Translations under genes and position numbers: made by a program | Part shown: piece after piece, positions 55,859 to 64,000 of the stretch | How the letters are laid out: every line of letters begins with the position of its first letter | How positions within the stretch are numbered: the first letter of the stretch is position 1 | Notes under the pieces: generated by a model | What the model saw: only the letters and a program-made list of their open reading frames with translations | Told to the model about the DNA's origin: nothing | Database searches by the model: none | Assembly: GCA_044222225.1 (NCBI GenBank) | Contig: JBGANR010000005.1 | Span: 124,001 to 188,000, forward strand | Length of the DNA: 64,000 nt | DNA from: JBGANR01 sp044222225 | Lineage (GTDB): Bacteria > Actinomycetota > Actinomycetes > Mycobacteriales > Mycobacteriaceae | Direction of reading: 5' to 3'

Positions 55859-56202
55859 TCGACGTCGGTGACGCCGAATTCGAGGAGCTCGTCGCCGACG
55901 CCCTCGACGCGCTCCCGCCCGAGCTGACGCGGGCGATGGACAACGTCGTCGTGCTCATCGAGGACACGAACGAGGAGGATCCGACGATCCTCGGCCTCTA
56001 TCACGGCGTCTCGCTGACGCAGCGCGACTCGAACTACGGTTTCGCGCTGCCGGACGCGATCTTCATCTACCGGACCCCGCTGCGGGCGATGTGCACGAGC
56101 CGCGACCACCTGCGCGACGAGGTGCTCATCACCGTCGTCCACGAGATCGCCCACCACTTCGGCATCGACGACGCCGCGCTGCACCGATTGGGCTGGGGCT
56201 GA
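55855..56202 (+). CDS. Zincin-type metallopeptidase family protein
   Basis: 115 aa, short single domain of the PF06262 type. The VVHEIAHHFGI segment (about residues 97-107) carries HExxH; the acidic N-terminus (DVGDAEFEELVADALDALP) and LGLYHGVSLTQRD loop are typical. GTG start overlaps the stop of the septum gene by four bases, so it is coupled to it; Rv3835-Rv3836 have the same order. Substrate unknown. Confidence 0.85.
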   Translation: MIDVGDAEFEELVADALDALPPELTRAMDNVVVLIEDTNEEDPTILGLYHGVSLTQRDSNYGFALPDAIFIYRTPLRAMCTSRDHLRDEVLITVVHEIAHHFGIDDAALHRLGWG

Positions 56203-56203
56203 G

Positions 56204-56875
56204 CTACCCCATGATGTCGGCGCCCTCGCGGCGTCCGCCCCAGGACCGGATCGCCCAGCCGGGGCCCGCCGGAACCAGCTCGATCGTGTCGAGGTTGCCC
56301 AGCAGTTGCGTCTCCGCCGACTCGCTGGGCACCGGCGCGAGGTTGGCGGCGACGATCCGGATCGCGGCGCCGTGGCTGACCACGAAGACGTCCGACCGCG
56401 GATCCGGCGCACCGGGGTCGAGGTGCCGCGCCCGAAGCGCCGCGACGTCCGCGGTGTACCGCGCGATGACCTCCTCGGCGGACTCCCCGCCGGGCGTCCG
56501 GGCACCGAGATCGCCGCGGTGCCAGGAAGTCGCCACGGCGCGGAACTCCGCATACGCGGCGGCGTCGATGCGATCCTCCAGGTCACCGGCCTGTACCTCG
56601 TGGACGCCGTCGAGCACACCCGGCGGCACACCCCACACCGACGCGATGAGCGACGCGGTCTCCCGCGCCCGCCGCGCGCGACTGGAATAGAGGACGACGC
56701 GCGCCGGATCGACGGGCCGCGTCAGCCCGAAACGCACCGCCTGGCGGGCGCCGAAATCGGTGAGGCCGGCGCCGGGCAGCGCGGTGTCGAGCCGGCGCAT
56801 GACGTTGCCCGTCGTCTCGCCGTGCCGGACGAGATGCAGCGTTCCCACCGGGACCGACGATTCCGCAAGCGTCAT
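56204..56875 (-). CDS. Histidine phosphatase family protein (phosphoglycerate mutase-like)
   Basis: 223 aa. Catalytic RHGET (HLVRHGETTGN) near residue 16, YSSRARRARETA, and the second His in FVVSHGAAIR. It is likely a phosphatase of small metabolites rather than a true mutase. The ATG at 56875 overlaps the pheA stop (ATGA), giving the pheA-gpm order known from Rv3838c-Rv3837c. Confidence 0.88.
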   Translation of the reverse strand: MTLAESSVPVGTLHLVRHGETTGNVMRRLDTALPGAGLTDFGARQAVRFGLTRPVDPARVVLYSSRARRARETASLIASVWGVPPGVLDGVHEVQAGDLEDRIDAAAYAEFRAVATSWHRGDLGARTPGGESAEEVIARYTADVAALRARHLDPGAPDPRSDVFVVSHGAAIRIVAANLAPVPSESAETQLLGNLDTIELVPAGPGWAIRSWGGRREGADIMG

Positions 56876-57804
56876 CAGCTGTTCTCCCCGCGGATCCCGG
56901 CGAGCCAGGCGCGGCTGGCTCCATGATCGGGCGGCGGCGCCCCCGTCGCCGTGACGCGCGGCCACGAACCGAGGAAGTGGACGCGGTCCGCTCGCCGGTA
57001 CAGCGCCGCGAGGGCCTCGGCGACGGCGTCGTCCTCGACGTGCCCGATCGCCTCGAGGAAGAAGTGATAGCGGCCTGCCACCTGCTTCGATCGCGCCGGT
57101 CGGCTCTCGATGCGGACGAGGTCGATGCCGCGCATCGCGAACTCCCCCATCGCCGCGACGAGGCTGCCGGGCTCGTCCGGCAGGTTGAGGACGAGCGCCG
57201 TACGGTCCTTTCCCGTCCGCGGCGGCGGCGTGCCGACCCGACCGACGAGAACGAACCGGGTGTGCGCGTCGTCGGCGTCCGCGACGCCCGCGGCCAGCGT
57301 CGTCAGCCCGGCCTGCTCGGCGGCCAGCGCCGTCGTCACCGCGGCGTCGACGCGGCCGGCGACGGCGTCGAGCGCGGCGGCGGCGTTCGACGAGGACGGC
57401 ACGACGACGGCGTCCGGCAGGTACTCGGCCAGCGCCGCGCGCACCTGCGCCGCCGCGACGGGATACGCCCCGACCGTCCGGACGTCGGCGGCGTCGACAC
57501 CCGGCGCGAGCGCGAGGGTGAACGCGACGTGCAGCACGGTCTCGGCATAGATCTGCAGCTCATCGTGGGCGCCGAGGGCGTCGAGCGTGGCCGGGACGCC
57601 GCCCTCCAACGAGCTCTCCGTCGGCAGACACGCGTAGTCGACGTCGCCCGCCCGCAGCAGGTCGAGCGCCGCCGGCGGCGACGTCGCACTCACCCGCTCG
57701 ACCGCCCCGGAACCCGCGCCGGGGATCGCCCCGCGCTCCGCCATCTTCAGCAACGCCATCTCACTGAACGTCCCAGACGGTCCGAAGTACGCGATGCGAG
57801 TCAC
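56875..57804 (-). CDS. pheA: Prephenate dehydratase
   Basis: 309 aa monofunctional enzyme. Dehydratase domain with GPSGTFSEMALL and the TRFVLVG triad near residue 190, then an ACT regulatory domain (NLPDEPGSLVAAMGEFAMRG, the ESRPARSK phenylalanine-site motif). It converts prephenate to phenylpyruvate. The GTG at 57804 has TAGACT seven bases upstream; leaderless and divergent from the CPBP gene. Confidence 0.95.
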   Translation of the reverse strand: MTRIAYFGPSGTFSEMALLKMAERGAIPGAGSGAVERVSATSPPAALDLLRAGDVDYACLPTESSLEGGVPATLDALGAHDELQIYAETVLHVAFTLALAPGVDAADVRTVGAYPVAAAQVRAALAEYLPDAVVVPSSSNAAAALDAVAGRVDAAVTTALAAEQAGLTTLAAGVADADDAHTRFVLVGRVGTPPPRTGKDRTALVLNLPDEPGSLVAAMGEFAMRGIDLVRIESRPARSKQVAGRYHFFLEAIGHVEDDAVAEALAALYRRADRVHFLGSWPRVTATGAPPPDHGASRAWLAGIRGENS

Positions 57805-57846
57805 GCCGGAGAGTCTATCGGCGGACCGGCTCGGCAGGCCGCCGTC

Positions 57847-57852
57847 TATCGT
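57847..57852 (+). promoter_or_regulatory. -10 box of leaderless CPBP promoter
   Basis: TATCGT, six bases before the GTG at 57859. The pheA box TAGACT (57812-57817, minus strand) lies 30 bases away, so the two form a divergent pair. Confidence 0.5.
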
Positions 57853-57858
57853 GGTCGC

Positions 57859-58620
57859 GTGCAGCCCGCCTTGCCCGAGGGGACGTCCCGCCGGGCGGTA
57901 TGGGTCGAGATCTGCCTCGTCGTGCTGCTCACCTTCGGCCTGTCCGGGCTGAGCTCGCTGCTGTACCTCGTCCAGCAGGAGGTCTCCGGCGCCGGGATCG
58001 GTTCGCAGACCGTCGCCCTCAACCCCGCCACCACCGCCGACGTCTTCGACGCACTCACCTCGCTGCTCCGGGTGCTGCGGCTGCTCACCTACGCCGGACT
58101 CGCGCTCTACCTGCTTCATCTCGCCGGGCTCACCCCGCGCCGGGTGCTGCGCTTCACCGCTCGCATCGACGTGCCCGCCGGGCTGGGGTTGGCCGCGCTC
58201 ATCGGGCTGCCCGGGCTGGGGCTCTACTATCTCGGCCGGGTCCTGGAGCTCGGCGCACAGGTGCTGCCGGCGTCCCCGTTGGACACCTGGTGGCGGCCGC
58301 TGACGCTGCTCGGCGCCGCGGCCGGCAACGCGGCCGCCGAGGAGCTGCTCGTCGTCGCCTATCTCATGACCCGGCTGCGGCAGCTCGGCGTCGGACTGCC
58401 CGCGGCGATCGGGGCGTCGGCGCTGCTGCGCGGCAGCTATCACCTCTATCAAGGCTTCGGCGCGGGCATCGGGAACGTCGTCATGGGCATCGCGTTCGGC
58501 TGGGCCTACGCCCGCTGGGGACGCGTCTGGCCGCTGATCATCGCCCACTTCGCCATCGACGCCGTCGCTTTCGTCGGCTACGCACTGCTGGCCGACCGGC
58601 TCGGGCCTCTGCTCCGGTGA
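57859..58620 (+). CDS. CPBP intramembrane metalloprotease-like protein
   Basis: 253 aa, six to seven helices. Conserved CPBP/Abi motifs: AAEELLVVAYLMTRL (EExxxR-like, with Y in place of R), LLRGSYHLYQGF with the first His, and LIIAHFAIDA with the second. The family cleaves prenylated or membrane proteins in eukaryotes; bacterial members are often of unknown role. GTG at 57859 is leaderless. Confidence 0.85.
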   Translation: MQPALPEGTSRRAVWVEICLVVLLTFGLSGLSSLLYLVQQEVSGAGIGSQTVALNPATTADVFDALTSLLRVLRLLTYAGLALYLLHLAGLTPRRVLRFTARIDVPAGLGLAALIGLPGLGLYYLGRVLELGAQVLPASPLDTWWRPLTLLGAAAGNAAAEELLVVAYLMTRLRQLGVGLPAAIGASALLRGSYHLYQGFGAGIGNVVMGIAFGWAYARWGRVWPLIIAHFAIDAVAFVGYALLADRLGPLLR

Positions 58621-58628
58621 TGCCCGCG

Positions 58629-58700
58629 AATCCAAACCGCCGCTACGGGACTCGATAGCCCCGTATACGGGTTATCGACCCCGTCAGACGCGGTTCAGAT
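58629..58700. repeat. Palindromic intergenic repeat, copy B
   Basis: AATCCAAACCGC (58629-58640) faces GCGGTTCAGAT (58690-58700); inner GATAGCC...GGTTATC around CCCGTATACGG. The core and layout match copy A at 48819-48893. It lies just after the CPBP stop and 38 bases before the LCP gene. Confidence 0.7.
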
Positions 58701-58724
58701 ACCCGACCGGGCCGAGTCGGCGGT

Positions 58725-58730
58725 TAGAGT
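58725..58730 (+). promoter_or_regulatory. -10 box of leaderless LCP promoter
   Basis: TAGAGT, seven bases before the ATG at 58738. Confidence 0.55.
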
Positions 58731-58737
58731 CGGTCGG

Positions 58738-59979
58738 ATGACCCCGCCTCCCGGGCGTGGGCCCCGCCCACCGCAGCCGCCACCAGGTGCCGGATGGCGG
58801 CCCGCGCCGCAGCGGCCTCCGGAGCACCCGCAGGCCATCCGCCGCCCTCGCGCCGGTGACGCCGGACGCCCCGCCGCCGACGGCGTGGCCTTCCCACTCC
58901 CGGCCGCGGGCCGGCACCGCGCACCGGACGTCCGCTACGCGCCGCCGCAGCACCCCGAACCCGTCGCCTACCGCCCCGACCCTCCGGCCTCGCTGCGCGA
59001 AGAGCACGGCCGCCCCGTCGGCCGAGCCAGGAGCGCCCCGCCGCCACCCGGACGGCCGCCCCGCAAGCGCCGCAGCCTCAAGCAATGGCTGGTGATCGCC
59101 GGTGTCGTCCTGCTCGTCCTCCTGATGCTCCCGATCGGGATGATGCTCTACTACGACGTCAAGCTGCGGCGCGTCGACGCCCTGCCGAACTACGCCGGCC
59201 GCCCGGCCGACACACCCGGAACCAACTGGCTCGTCGTCGGCGCCGACGGCCGCGCCGGCGTCGACGGCTCCCGCACCGACACGATGATGCTGGTGCACAT
59301 CCCGTCGTCCGGGCCGACGGTCATCGTCTCGTTGCCGCGCGATCTCTACGTCCCCGTTCCGGGCAACGGCAGTCACAAGCTCAACTTCTCGTTCGGCGAG
59401 GGCGGCCCCCCGCTGCTGGCCCGCACCGTCGAGGCCCAGACCGACATCCGCATCGATCACTACGCCGAGATCGGCTTCGGCGGCTTCCGCGAGATCGTCG
59501 ACGCCGTCGGCGGTGTCGAGATGTGCCTGGACAAACCGCTCAAGGATCCGCTCGCCGATCTCGACGTCAAGGCCGGCTGCCAGACGCTCGACGGCCGCCA
59601 GGCCCTCGGCTTCGTCCGCACCCGCTACCTCTTCGCGTCGGCGGACCTGCAGCGCGTCAAGAACCAGCGGCAGTTCCTCTCGGCGCTGATGGACAAGGCC
59701 ACCAGTCTGTCGACGCTGCTCAATCCGTTCCGGCTGTTCCCGCTCGCGAGCAGCGGCGTCGACGCCCTCACCGTCGACGACGGCACCCACATGTGGGATC
59801 TCGCCCGGCTCGCCTGGAACTTCAGCGGCGCCGTCACCACGACGGCCCCCGACGGCGGCGCGATCGACACGCCCGACGGCGTCGCCCAGAAGTGGAGCGC
59901 CGACACCGACCGCTTCTTCGCGGCGCTGCGGGACGGCAAGCAGATCCCGGCGGACCTCCTGCGCACCGACGGCAGATGA
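58738..59979 (+). CDS. LytR-CpsA-Psr (LCP) family wall-polymer ligase
   Basis: 413 aa. A ~110-residue proline-rich cytosolic tail, one membrane helix (LVIAGVVLLVLLMLPIGMML), then the LCP domain outside: NWLVVGADGRAG, SRTDTMMLVHI, SLPRDLYVPVPG, KLNFSFGEGG, IVDAVGGVEMCLD and ALGFVRTRY, holding the conserved Arg/Asp residues that bind pyrophosphate lipids. LCP enzymes join arabinogalactan (or similar) to peptidoglycan. It corresponds to Rv3840. Confidence 0.93.
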   Translation: MTPPPGRGPRPPQPPPGAGWRPAPQRPPEHPQAIRRPRAGDAGRPAADGVAFPLPAAGRHRAPDVRYAPPQHPEPVAYRPDPPASLREEHGRPVGRARSAPPPPGRPPRKRRSLKQWLVIAGVVLLVLLMLPIGMMLYYDVKLRRVDALPNYAGRPADTPGTNWLVVGADGRAGVDGSRTDTMMLVHIPSSGPTVIVSLPRDLYVPVPGNGSHKLNFSFGEGGPPLLARTVEAQTDIRIDHYAEIGFGGFREIVDAVGGVEMCLDKPLKDPLADLDVKAGCQTLDGRQALGFVRTRYLFASADLQRVKNQRQFLSALMDKATSLSTLLNPFRLFPLASSGVDALTVDDGTHMWDLARLAWNFSGAVTTTAPDGGAIDTPDGVAQKWSADTDRFFAALRDGKQIPADLLRTDGR

Positions 59980-60121
59980 ACCGGCCCAGGTCCGGGGAGG
60001 CCGTGCGGCACCGGATTCTTGCACGACATCGCTTCCGCCACACCGAAACTCGCCCGTCGGGTGCGATGAGGGCAGGATGATCGGGGGCGAAACACAGGCG
60101 GCGCCCGCGAAGGGAGCAGGA

Positions 60122-62881
60122 ATGTACAGGATCAGTCGGCGGCCACGGAGACTACGGGTGTCTGCGCTCGCCGCTGTGGCCAACCCGTCGTACCAGCGGT
60201 TGGACACCTGGAACCTGCTCGACGACGCGTGCCGGCACCTGGCGGACGTCCACCGCGCCGGGCTGGACACCAAGCAGGACGTGGCGCGCGTCCGGCGGCT
60301 GCTCGACCGGCTGAGCGCCTACGAGCGGTACTGGCTGTTTCCCGGCGTCGCCAAGATCACCAAGTTCCGGCGTCAGCTGGAGGACATGGAGACCGAGCGC
60401 CTCACCGAGCGGGTCAACCAGGCGGCCCGGCTGCTCGCCGAGTACGGCGACACCGCGGCGGCCTTCGACGACGACGACAAGGCGATCCTCGCCGAGCAGG
60501 AACTCGTCGCCAAGGCCAAGCGGCAGAAGGTCTACACCGTGCTGCTCGCGGACGACTCCCCGTCCGGCCCCGATCATCTGGCCAAGGCCATGAACGACCT
60601 GCGGACGCCCTACGACGACATCCGGCTGCAGTTGCTCATCGTCGGCAGTGTCGAGGACGCCGTCTGCGCGGTCGCGCTCAACGGCGAGATCCAGGCGGCG
60701 ATCATCCGCCACGACCTCAACCTGCGGTCCAAGAAGCGGCTGCCGCTCATGAACACCCTGCTGGGCACCAACGACGAGACCGTCGCCACCGACCGGGCCT
60801 ACGACTGGGTGGAGTGCGGCGAGTGGATCCGGGAGCTGCGGCCCCGTGTCGACCTGTATCTGCTGACGGACGAGTCGATCGCCTCGGTGGCCGAGGACGA
60901 GACCGAGATCTACGACCGCACCTTCTACCGGCTCAACGACGTCACCGACCTGTACTCGACGGTCGTCGCCGGCATCCGCAACCGCTTCGAGACACCCTTC
61001 TTCGATGCCCTGCGCGCCTACGCCCAGTCACCCGTCGGCCAGTTCCACGCGCTGCCCGTCGCGCGCGGCGCGTCGATCTTCAACTCGTCGTCGCTGCAGG
61101 ACATGGGCGAGTTCTACGGCCGCAACATCTTCATGGCCGAGACGTCGTCGACGTCCGGCGGCCTCGACTCGCTGCTCGATCCGCACGGGACGATCAAGGA
61201 GGCGATGGACAAGGCCGCCAAGACCTGGGGCGCCGACCAGACCTACTTCTCCACCAACGGCACGTCGACGGCCAACAAGATCGTCGTGCAGTCGCTCGTG
61301 CGACCCGGCGACATCGTCCTCATCGACCGCAACTGCCACAAGTCTCACCACTACGGACTCGTCCTGGCCGGGGCGGCGCCGCTCTATCTCGACGCCTACC
61401 CGCTGGAGACGTACGCCATCTACGGCGCCGTCTCACTGCGCGTGGTCAAGCAGACCCTGCTCGACCTCGAGGCCCAGGGCCAGCTGCACAAGGTGCGCAT
61501 GGTGCTGCTCACCAACTGCACGTTCGACGGCATCGTCTACAACCCGCGCCGGGTGATGGAGGAGGTGCTGGCCATCAAGCCGGACATGTGCTTCCTCTGG
61601 GACGAGGCCTGGTACGCCTTCGCGACGGCGGTGCCCTGGGCCCGGCAGCGGACGGCCATGATCGCCGCCGAGCAGCTCGAAGCGCTGTTCGCGTCCGCGT
61701 CCTACGCCGAGGAATACGAGCGCTGGGTGGCCGACATGGAGGGCGTCGACCGCACCGAATGGGCCGACCATCGGCTGCTCCCCGACCCGAAGCGCGCCCG
61801 CGTCCGCGTCTACTCGACGCATTCGACGCACAAGTCGCTGTCGGCGCTGCGGCAGGCGTCGATGATCCACGTCCGGGACGAGGACTTCAACACCCACACC
61901 CGCGAGGCGTTCGGCGAGGCCTTCCTCACCCACACCTCGACCTCGCCGAACCAGCAACTGCTCGCCTCCCTCGACCTGGCCCGCAGGCAGGTCGACATGG
62001 AGGGCTTCAACCTGGTCCGCTCGGCGTACACGATGTCGCTCGCGTTCCGCCAGCGCGTGCAGAACGACCGGCTCATCTCCAAGTGGTTCCGCATCCTCGA
62101 GGAGGGCGACCTCGTCCCCGAGGAGTACCGGCCGTCCCGCGTCTCCTCCTACCGCCAGGACGCCGACGGCGTGCTCGACGGCTGGAACGAGGCCTGGCGG
62201 TCGGACGAGTTCGTGCTCGATCCCACCCGCGTCACGCTGTACATCGGCGAGACCGGGATGAACGGGTACGACTTCCGCGAGAAGGTCCTCATGGACCAGT
62301 TCGGCATCCAGATCAACAAGACGTCGATCAACAGCGTGCTGATCATCTTCACCATCGGCGTCACGTGGTCGGCCGTCCACTATCTGCTCGACGCGCTGCG
62401 TCGCGTCTCCGCCGGGCTCGACCGCAAGATCGCCAACTCGAGCAAGGCCGACCTCGCGCTGCAGGAGCGCCGCGTCATCGAGATCACCGAGGACCTGCCG
62501 CCGCTGCCGGACTTCTCCGAGTTCGACCCGGCCTTCCGGCCCGAGCTGTCGTCGGTCTTCGGCGACATGCGCTCGGCGTTCTACGCGGGCTACGAGGAGT
62601 CGGACCGCGAGTTCGTGCTGCTCGGCGCCGCCGGCCGACGCCTCGCCGAGGGCGCCTCACTCGTCTCGACGACGTTCGTCGTGCCCTACCCGCCGGGCTT
62701 CCCGGTGCTCGTGCCGGGCCAGGTGATCTCCAAGGAGATCCTGTATTTCATGGCCCAGTTGGACGTGAAGGAGATCCACGGCTACAACCCGGACCTCGGG
62801 CTCTCCGTCTTCACCGACGCTGCGGTCGCCAAGCACGCGCTGGCTCGGCGGGGGCCGACGGCGGCTGCGCCGGAGGAGTAG
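60122..62881 (+). CDS. Large Orn/Lys/Arg decarboxylase family protein
   Basis: 919 aa. An N-terminal receiver-like/wing region with many charged residues precedes the fold-I PLP core: AETSSTSGGLDSLLDPHG, TNGTSTANKIVVQS, CHKSHHYGLVLAGA, LWDEAWYAF, and the PLP-lysine motif STHSTHKSLSALRQAS, followed by the C-terminal domain. Resembles Rv2531c-type proteins. It decarboxylates a basic amino acid, making a polyamine or diamine; the specific substrate is not clear. The ATG at 60122 has AGGGAG upstream; an earlier ATG is at 60077. Confidence 0.88.
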   Translation: MYRISRRPRRLRVSALAAVANPSYQRLDTWNLLDDACRHLADVHRAGLDTKQDVARVRRLLDRLSAYERYWLFPGVAKITKFRRQLEDMETERLTERVNQAARLLAEYGDTAAAFDDDDKAILAEQELVAKAKRQKVYTVLLADDSPSGPDHLAKAMNDLRTPYDDIRLQLLIVGSVEDAVCAVALNGEIQAAIIRHDLNLRSKKRLPLMNTLLGTNDETVATDRAYDWVECGEWIRELRPRVDLYLLTDESIASVAEDETEIYDRTFYRLNDVTDLYSTVVAGIRNRFETPFFDALRAYAQSPVGQFHALPVARGASIFNSSSLQDMGEFYGRNIFMAETSSTSGGLDSLLDPHGTIKEAMDKAAKTWGADQTYFSTNGTSTANKIVVQSLVRPGDIVLIDRNCHKSHHYGLVLAGAAPLYLDAYPLETYAIYGAVSLRVVKQTLLDLEAQGQLHKVRMVLLTNCTFDGIVYNPRRVMEEVLAIKPDMCFLWDEAWYAFATAVPWARQRTAMIAAEQLEALFASASYAEEYERWVADMEGVDRTEWADHRLLPDPKRARVRVYSTHSTHKSLSALRQASMIHVRDEDFNTHTREAFGEAFLTHTSTSPNQQLLASLDLARRQVDMEGFNLVRSAYTMSLAFRQRVQNDRLISKWFRILEEGDLVPEEYRPSRVSSYRQDADGVLDGWNEAWRSDEFVLDPTRVTLYIGETGMNGYDFREKVLMDQFGIQINKTSINSVLIIFTIGVTWSAVHYLLDALRRVSAGLDRKIANSSKADLALQERRVIEITEDLPPLPDFSEFDPAFRPELSSVFGDMRSAFYAGYEESDREFVLLGAAGRRLAEGASLVSTTFVVPYPPGFPVLVPGQVISKEILYFMAQLDVKEIHGYNPDLGLSVFTDAAVAKHALARRGPTAAAPEE

Positions 62882-62929
62882 GCAGCGGGGCGGGCGTCGC
62901 CGGGGCCGGGACAGGGCCGAGGTCGGGTC

Positions 62930-63042
62930 GGGTGTGGACGGGATTCATCGGCGGAACGCAGTCCCCCGCGCTGGCTCGTTCCTCGCCGGCGCTCCCGCCA
63001 CGCCCGATGCCAGCGTTCCGCCGATGAGTCCCGTCCACACCC
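62930..63042. repeat. 30-bp inverted repeat with 53-base loop
   Basis: Arms 62930-62959 and 63013-63042 differ at one base (a G-U pair in RNA). It sits between convergent genes (decarboxylase end 62881, GDPD end 63104). It can act as a bidirectional terminator but is unusually long, with a GC-rich loop. Confidence 0.7.
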
Positions 63043-63103
63043 TCGCGCGTACCGCTCGGCTACGCGCCCCTGGTCGTCGAGACCCTGCTTGCACACCGCT
63101 CGG

Positions 63104-63886
63104 TCAGAGTCGGTCGTACCAGCCCAGCACCCGGCCCGGGTGGTTCGTGGCGACCCAGCCGACGCCGTATTCGGCGCAGAGCAGGGCGTCGTCGCGGTCG
63201 TCGACGGTCCAGCAGTAGGTCGCGCGGCCGGAGAGGGCCGCGCGATCGACGAGGTCGGGGCGTTCGCGCAGGCTGGCGATGGACGGGCCGATGCCGGTCG
63301 CGCCGACGGCCGTCGCCGCGCTGCCGCCGAGCACGCGGGCGCTCTCGCCGAGCAGGACCGTCGGCAGCAGCGGGGCCTGGCGGCGGATCCGCCACACCGC
63401 GGCGGCTGAGAACGAGATGACGACGACGCGGCTGTGATCGGCCGACGCCGGCGTCGCCAGCCCGAATCGGTGCAGCTCGGCCATGAGGCGCGACTCGACG
63501 ATGCTGCCGTAGCGCACCGGATGCTTGGTCTCGATGAACACCTTGACCGGGCGCGGCGTCGACGCGACGAGGTCGAGCAGGTCGGACAGCTGCAGCACCG
63601 GCTGCGGCCCGGTGCCGGGATGCCAGGAGCCGAAGTCGTACTCGGCCATCTCGGCCAGAGCCATCTCGCTGACCACGCCGGAGCCGTCGGACGTCCGGTC
63701 GATCGAGCGGTCGTGCACGCAGACCAGCTTGTGGTCGCGGGTGAGGCGGACGTCGCATTCCAGCCCCTCGGCGCCTTGGGCCAGCGCGAGTTCGTAGGCG
63801 GCGAGCGTGTGCTCGGCGCGTTCCCCGGACGCTCCCCGGTGGGCGACGACGGCCGGCCGCGCCAGCCGTGTGATGCTGCCCGTCAT
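63104..63886 (-). CDS. Glycerophosphodiester phosphodiesterase
   Basis: 260 aa. GDPD core: VVAHRGASGERAEHTLAAY with catalytic His, GAEGLECDVRLTRDHKLVCVHD with metal Glu/Asp and the second His, FIETKHP, and the closing YCWTVDDRDDALLC. It cleaves glycerophosphodiesters to glycerol-3-phosphate. The ATG at 63886 overlaps the stop of an upstream gene (ATGA). It parallels Rv3842c (glpQ1). Confidence 0.92.
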   Translation of the reverse strand: MTGSITRLARPAVVAHRGASGERAEHTLAAYELALAQGAEGLECDVRLTRDHKLVCVHDRSIDRTSDGSGVVSEMALAEMAEYDFGSWHPGTGPQPVLQLSDLLDLVASTPRPVKVFIETKHPVRYGSIVESRLMAELHRFGLATPASADHSRVVVISFSAAAVWRIRRQAPLLPTVLLGESARVLGGSAATAVGATGIGPSIASLRERPDLVDRAALSGRATYCWTVDDRDDALLCAEYGVGWVATNHPGRVLGWYDRL

Positions 63887-64000
63887 CCCGCGAGCACCCA
63901 GCGTCGCGCCGGCGCCGTGACGCCGACCGGACGCCGCAGCTCCCGCGCGGCGAGAACGCACACCACGGCCGCGAGGACGTCGACGACGGCGGCGATCCCG
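63883..64000 (-). CDS. C-terminal end of a membrane protein (partial)
   Basis: Only the last 38 codons are in view, beginning in a hydrophobic helix (GIAAVVDVLAAVVCVLAARE) and ending in a basic tail (RRWVLAG). The stop overlaps the GDPD start. In M. tuberculosis a membrane protein gene (Rv3843c) precedes glpQ1; whether this is the same family cannot be judged. Confidence 0.55.
   Translation of the reverse strand, partial: GIAAVVDVLAAVVCVLAARELRRPVGVTAPARRWVLAG

Overview
The window is high-GC actinobacterial DNA from a mycolic-acid-containing genus (order Mycobacteriales). The central 25 kb is the conserved mycolate and arabinogalactan assembly locus: accD4, pks13, fadD32, a Culp6-like cutinase, two mycolyltransferases, aftB, the UbiA-type phosphoribosyltransferase, a PAP2 phosphatase, glfT2 and glf. 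The order matches M. tuberculosis Rv3799c-Rv3809c. LGFP repeats on cell-wall enzymes, DUF732 and DUF5302 proteins and many leaderless starts fit a Gordonia/Tsukamurella/Rhodococcus-like organism, but the species cannot be fixed from the sequence.

Layout. 1-2.6 kb: the 5' part of a periplasmic-binding lipoprotein gene, small hypothetical proteins and a relic of an ATPase cassette. 2.7-8.5 kb: a compact accessory island. At each end is a DUF4143-type AAA ATPase gene preceded by an array of 23-bp direct repeats that runs up to its start codon, in mirror orientation. Between them lie a 67-aa partner of the first ATPase and a minus-strand set HTH / vWA / GIY-YIG. The second ATPase carries a frameshift. 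This island is the best candidate for an undescribed system.

8.6-33.4 kb: the mycolate/arabinogalactan locus, all on the minus strand, interrupted by an F420-type LLM oxidoreductase, a TerD-vWA fusion and a tail-to-tail AbiEi/AbiEii toxin-antitoxin pair. AccD4 supplies carboxylated fatty acyl-CoA, FadD32 loads meromycoloyl-AMP, Pks13 condenses them, and the Fbp proteins transfer mycolate. GlfT2, Glf, AftB and UbiA build the galactan and arabinan.

33.4-39.2 kb: cell-wall remodelling genes (SpoIID-like protein, divergent PGRP amidase with LGFP repeats), a HAD phosphatase and a phospholipid-type acyltransferase. 39.2-48.8 kb: a SWIM/SNF2 helicase, a CsbD protein, a small decayed island with a Fic relic flanked by duplicated sequence, a flavin monooxygenase with a divergent GAF regulator, and a frameshifted AbiEi/DUF559 gene.

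48.9-64 kb: a second acyltransferase, an MBL-Rieske protein, serS, a GntR/ABC operon, a septum-formation protein, a zincin, a phosphoglycerate mutase-like protein, pheA, a CPBP protein, an LCP protein, a large basic amino acid decarboxylase, a GDPD and a truncated membrane protein gene. Much of this order again parallels M. tuberculosis Rv3813c-Rv3843c.

Regulation visible in the sequence includes many leaderless promoters (TANNNT 6-7 nt before ATG/GTG), several strong hairpin terminators, a dyad operator for the GAF regulator, a YtrA-like operator, and two copies of a palindromic intergenic repeat of about 75 bp.
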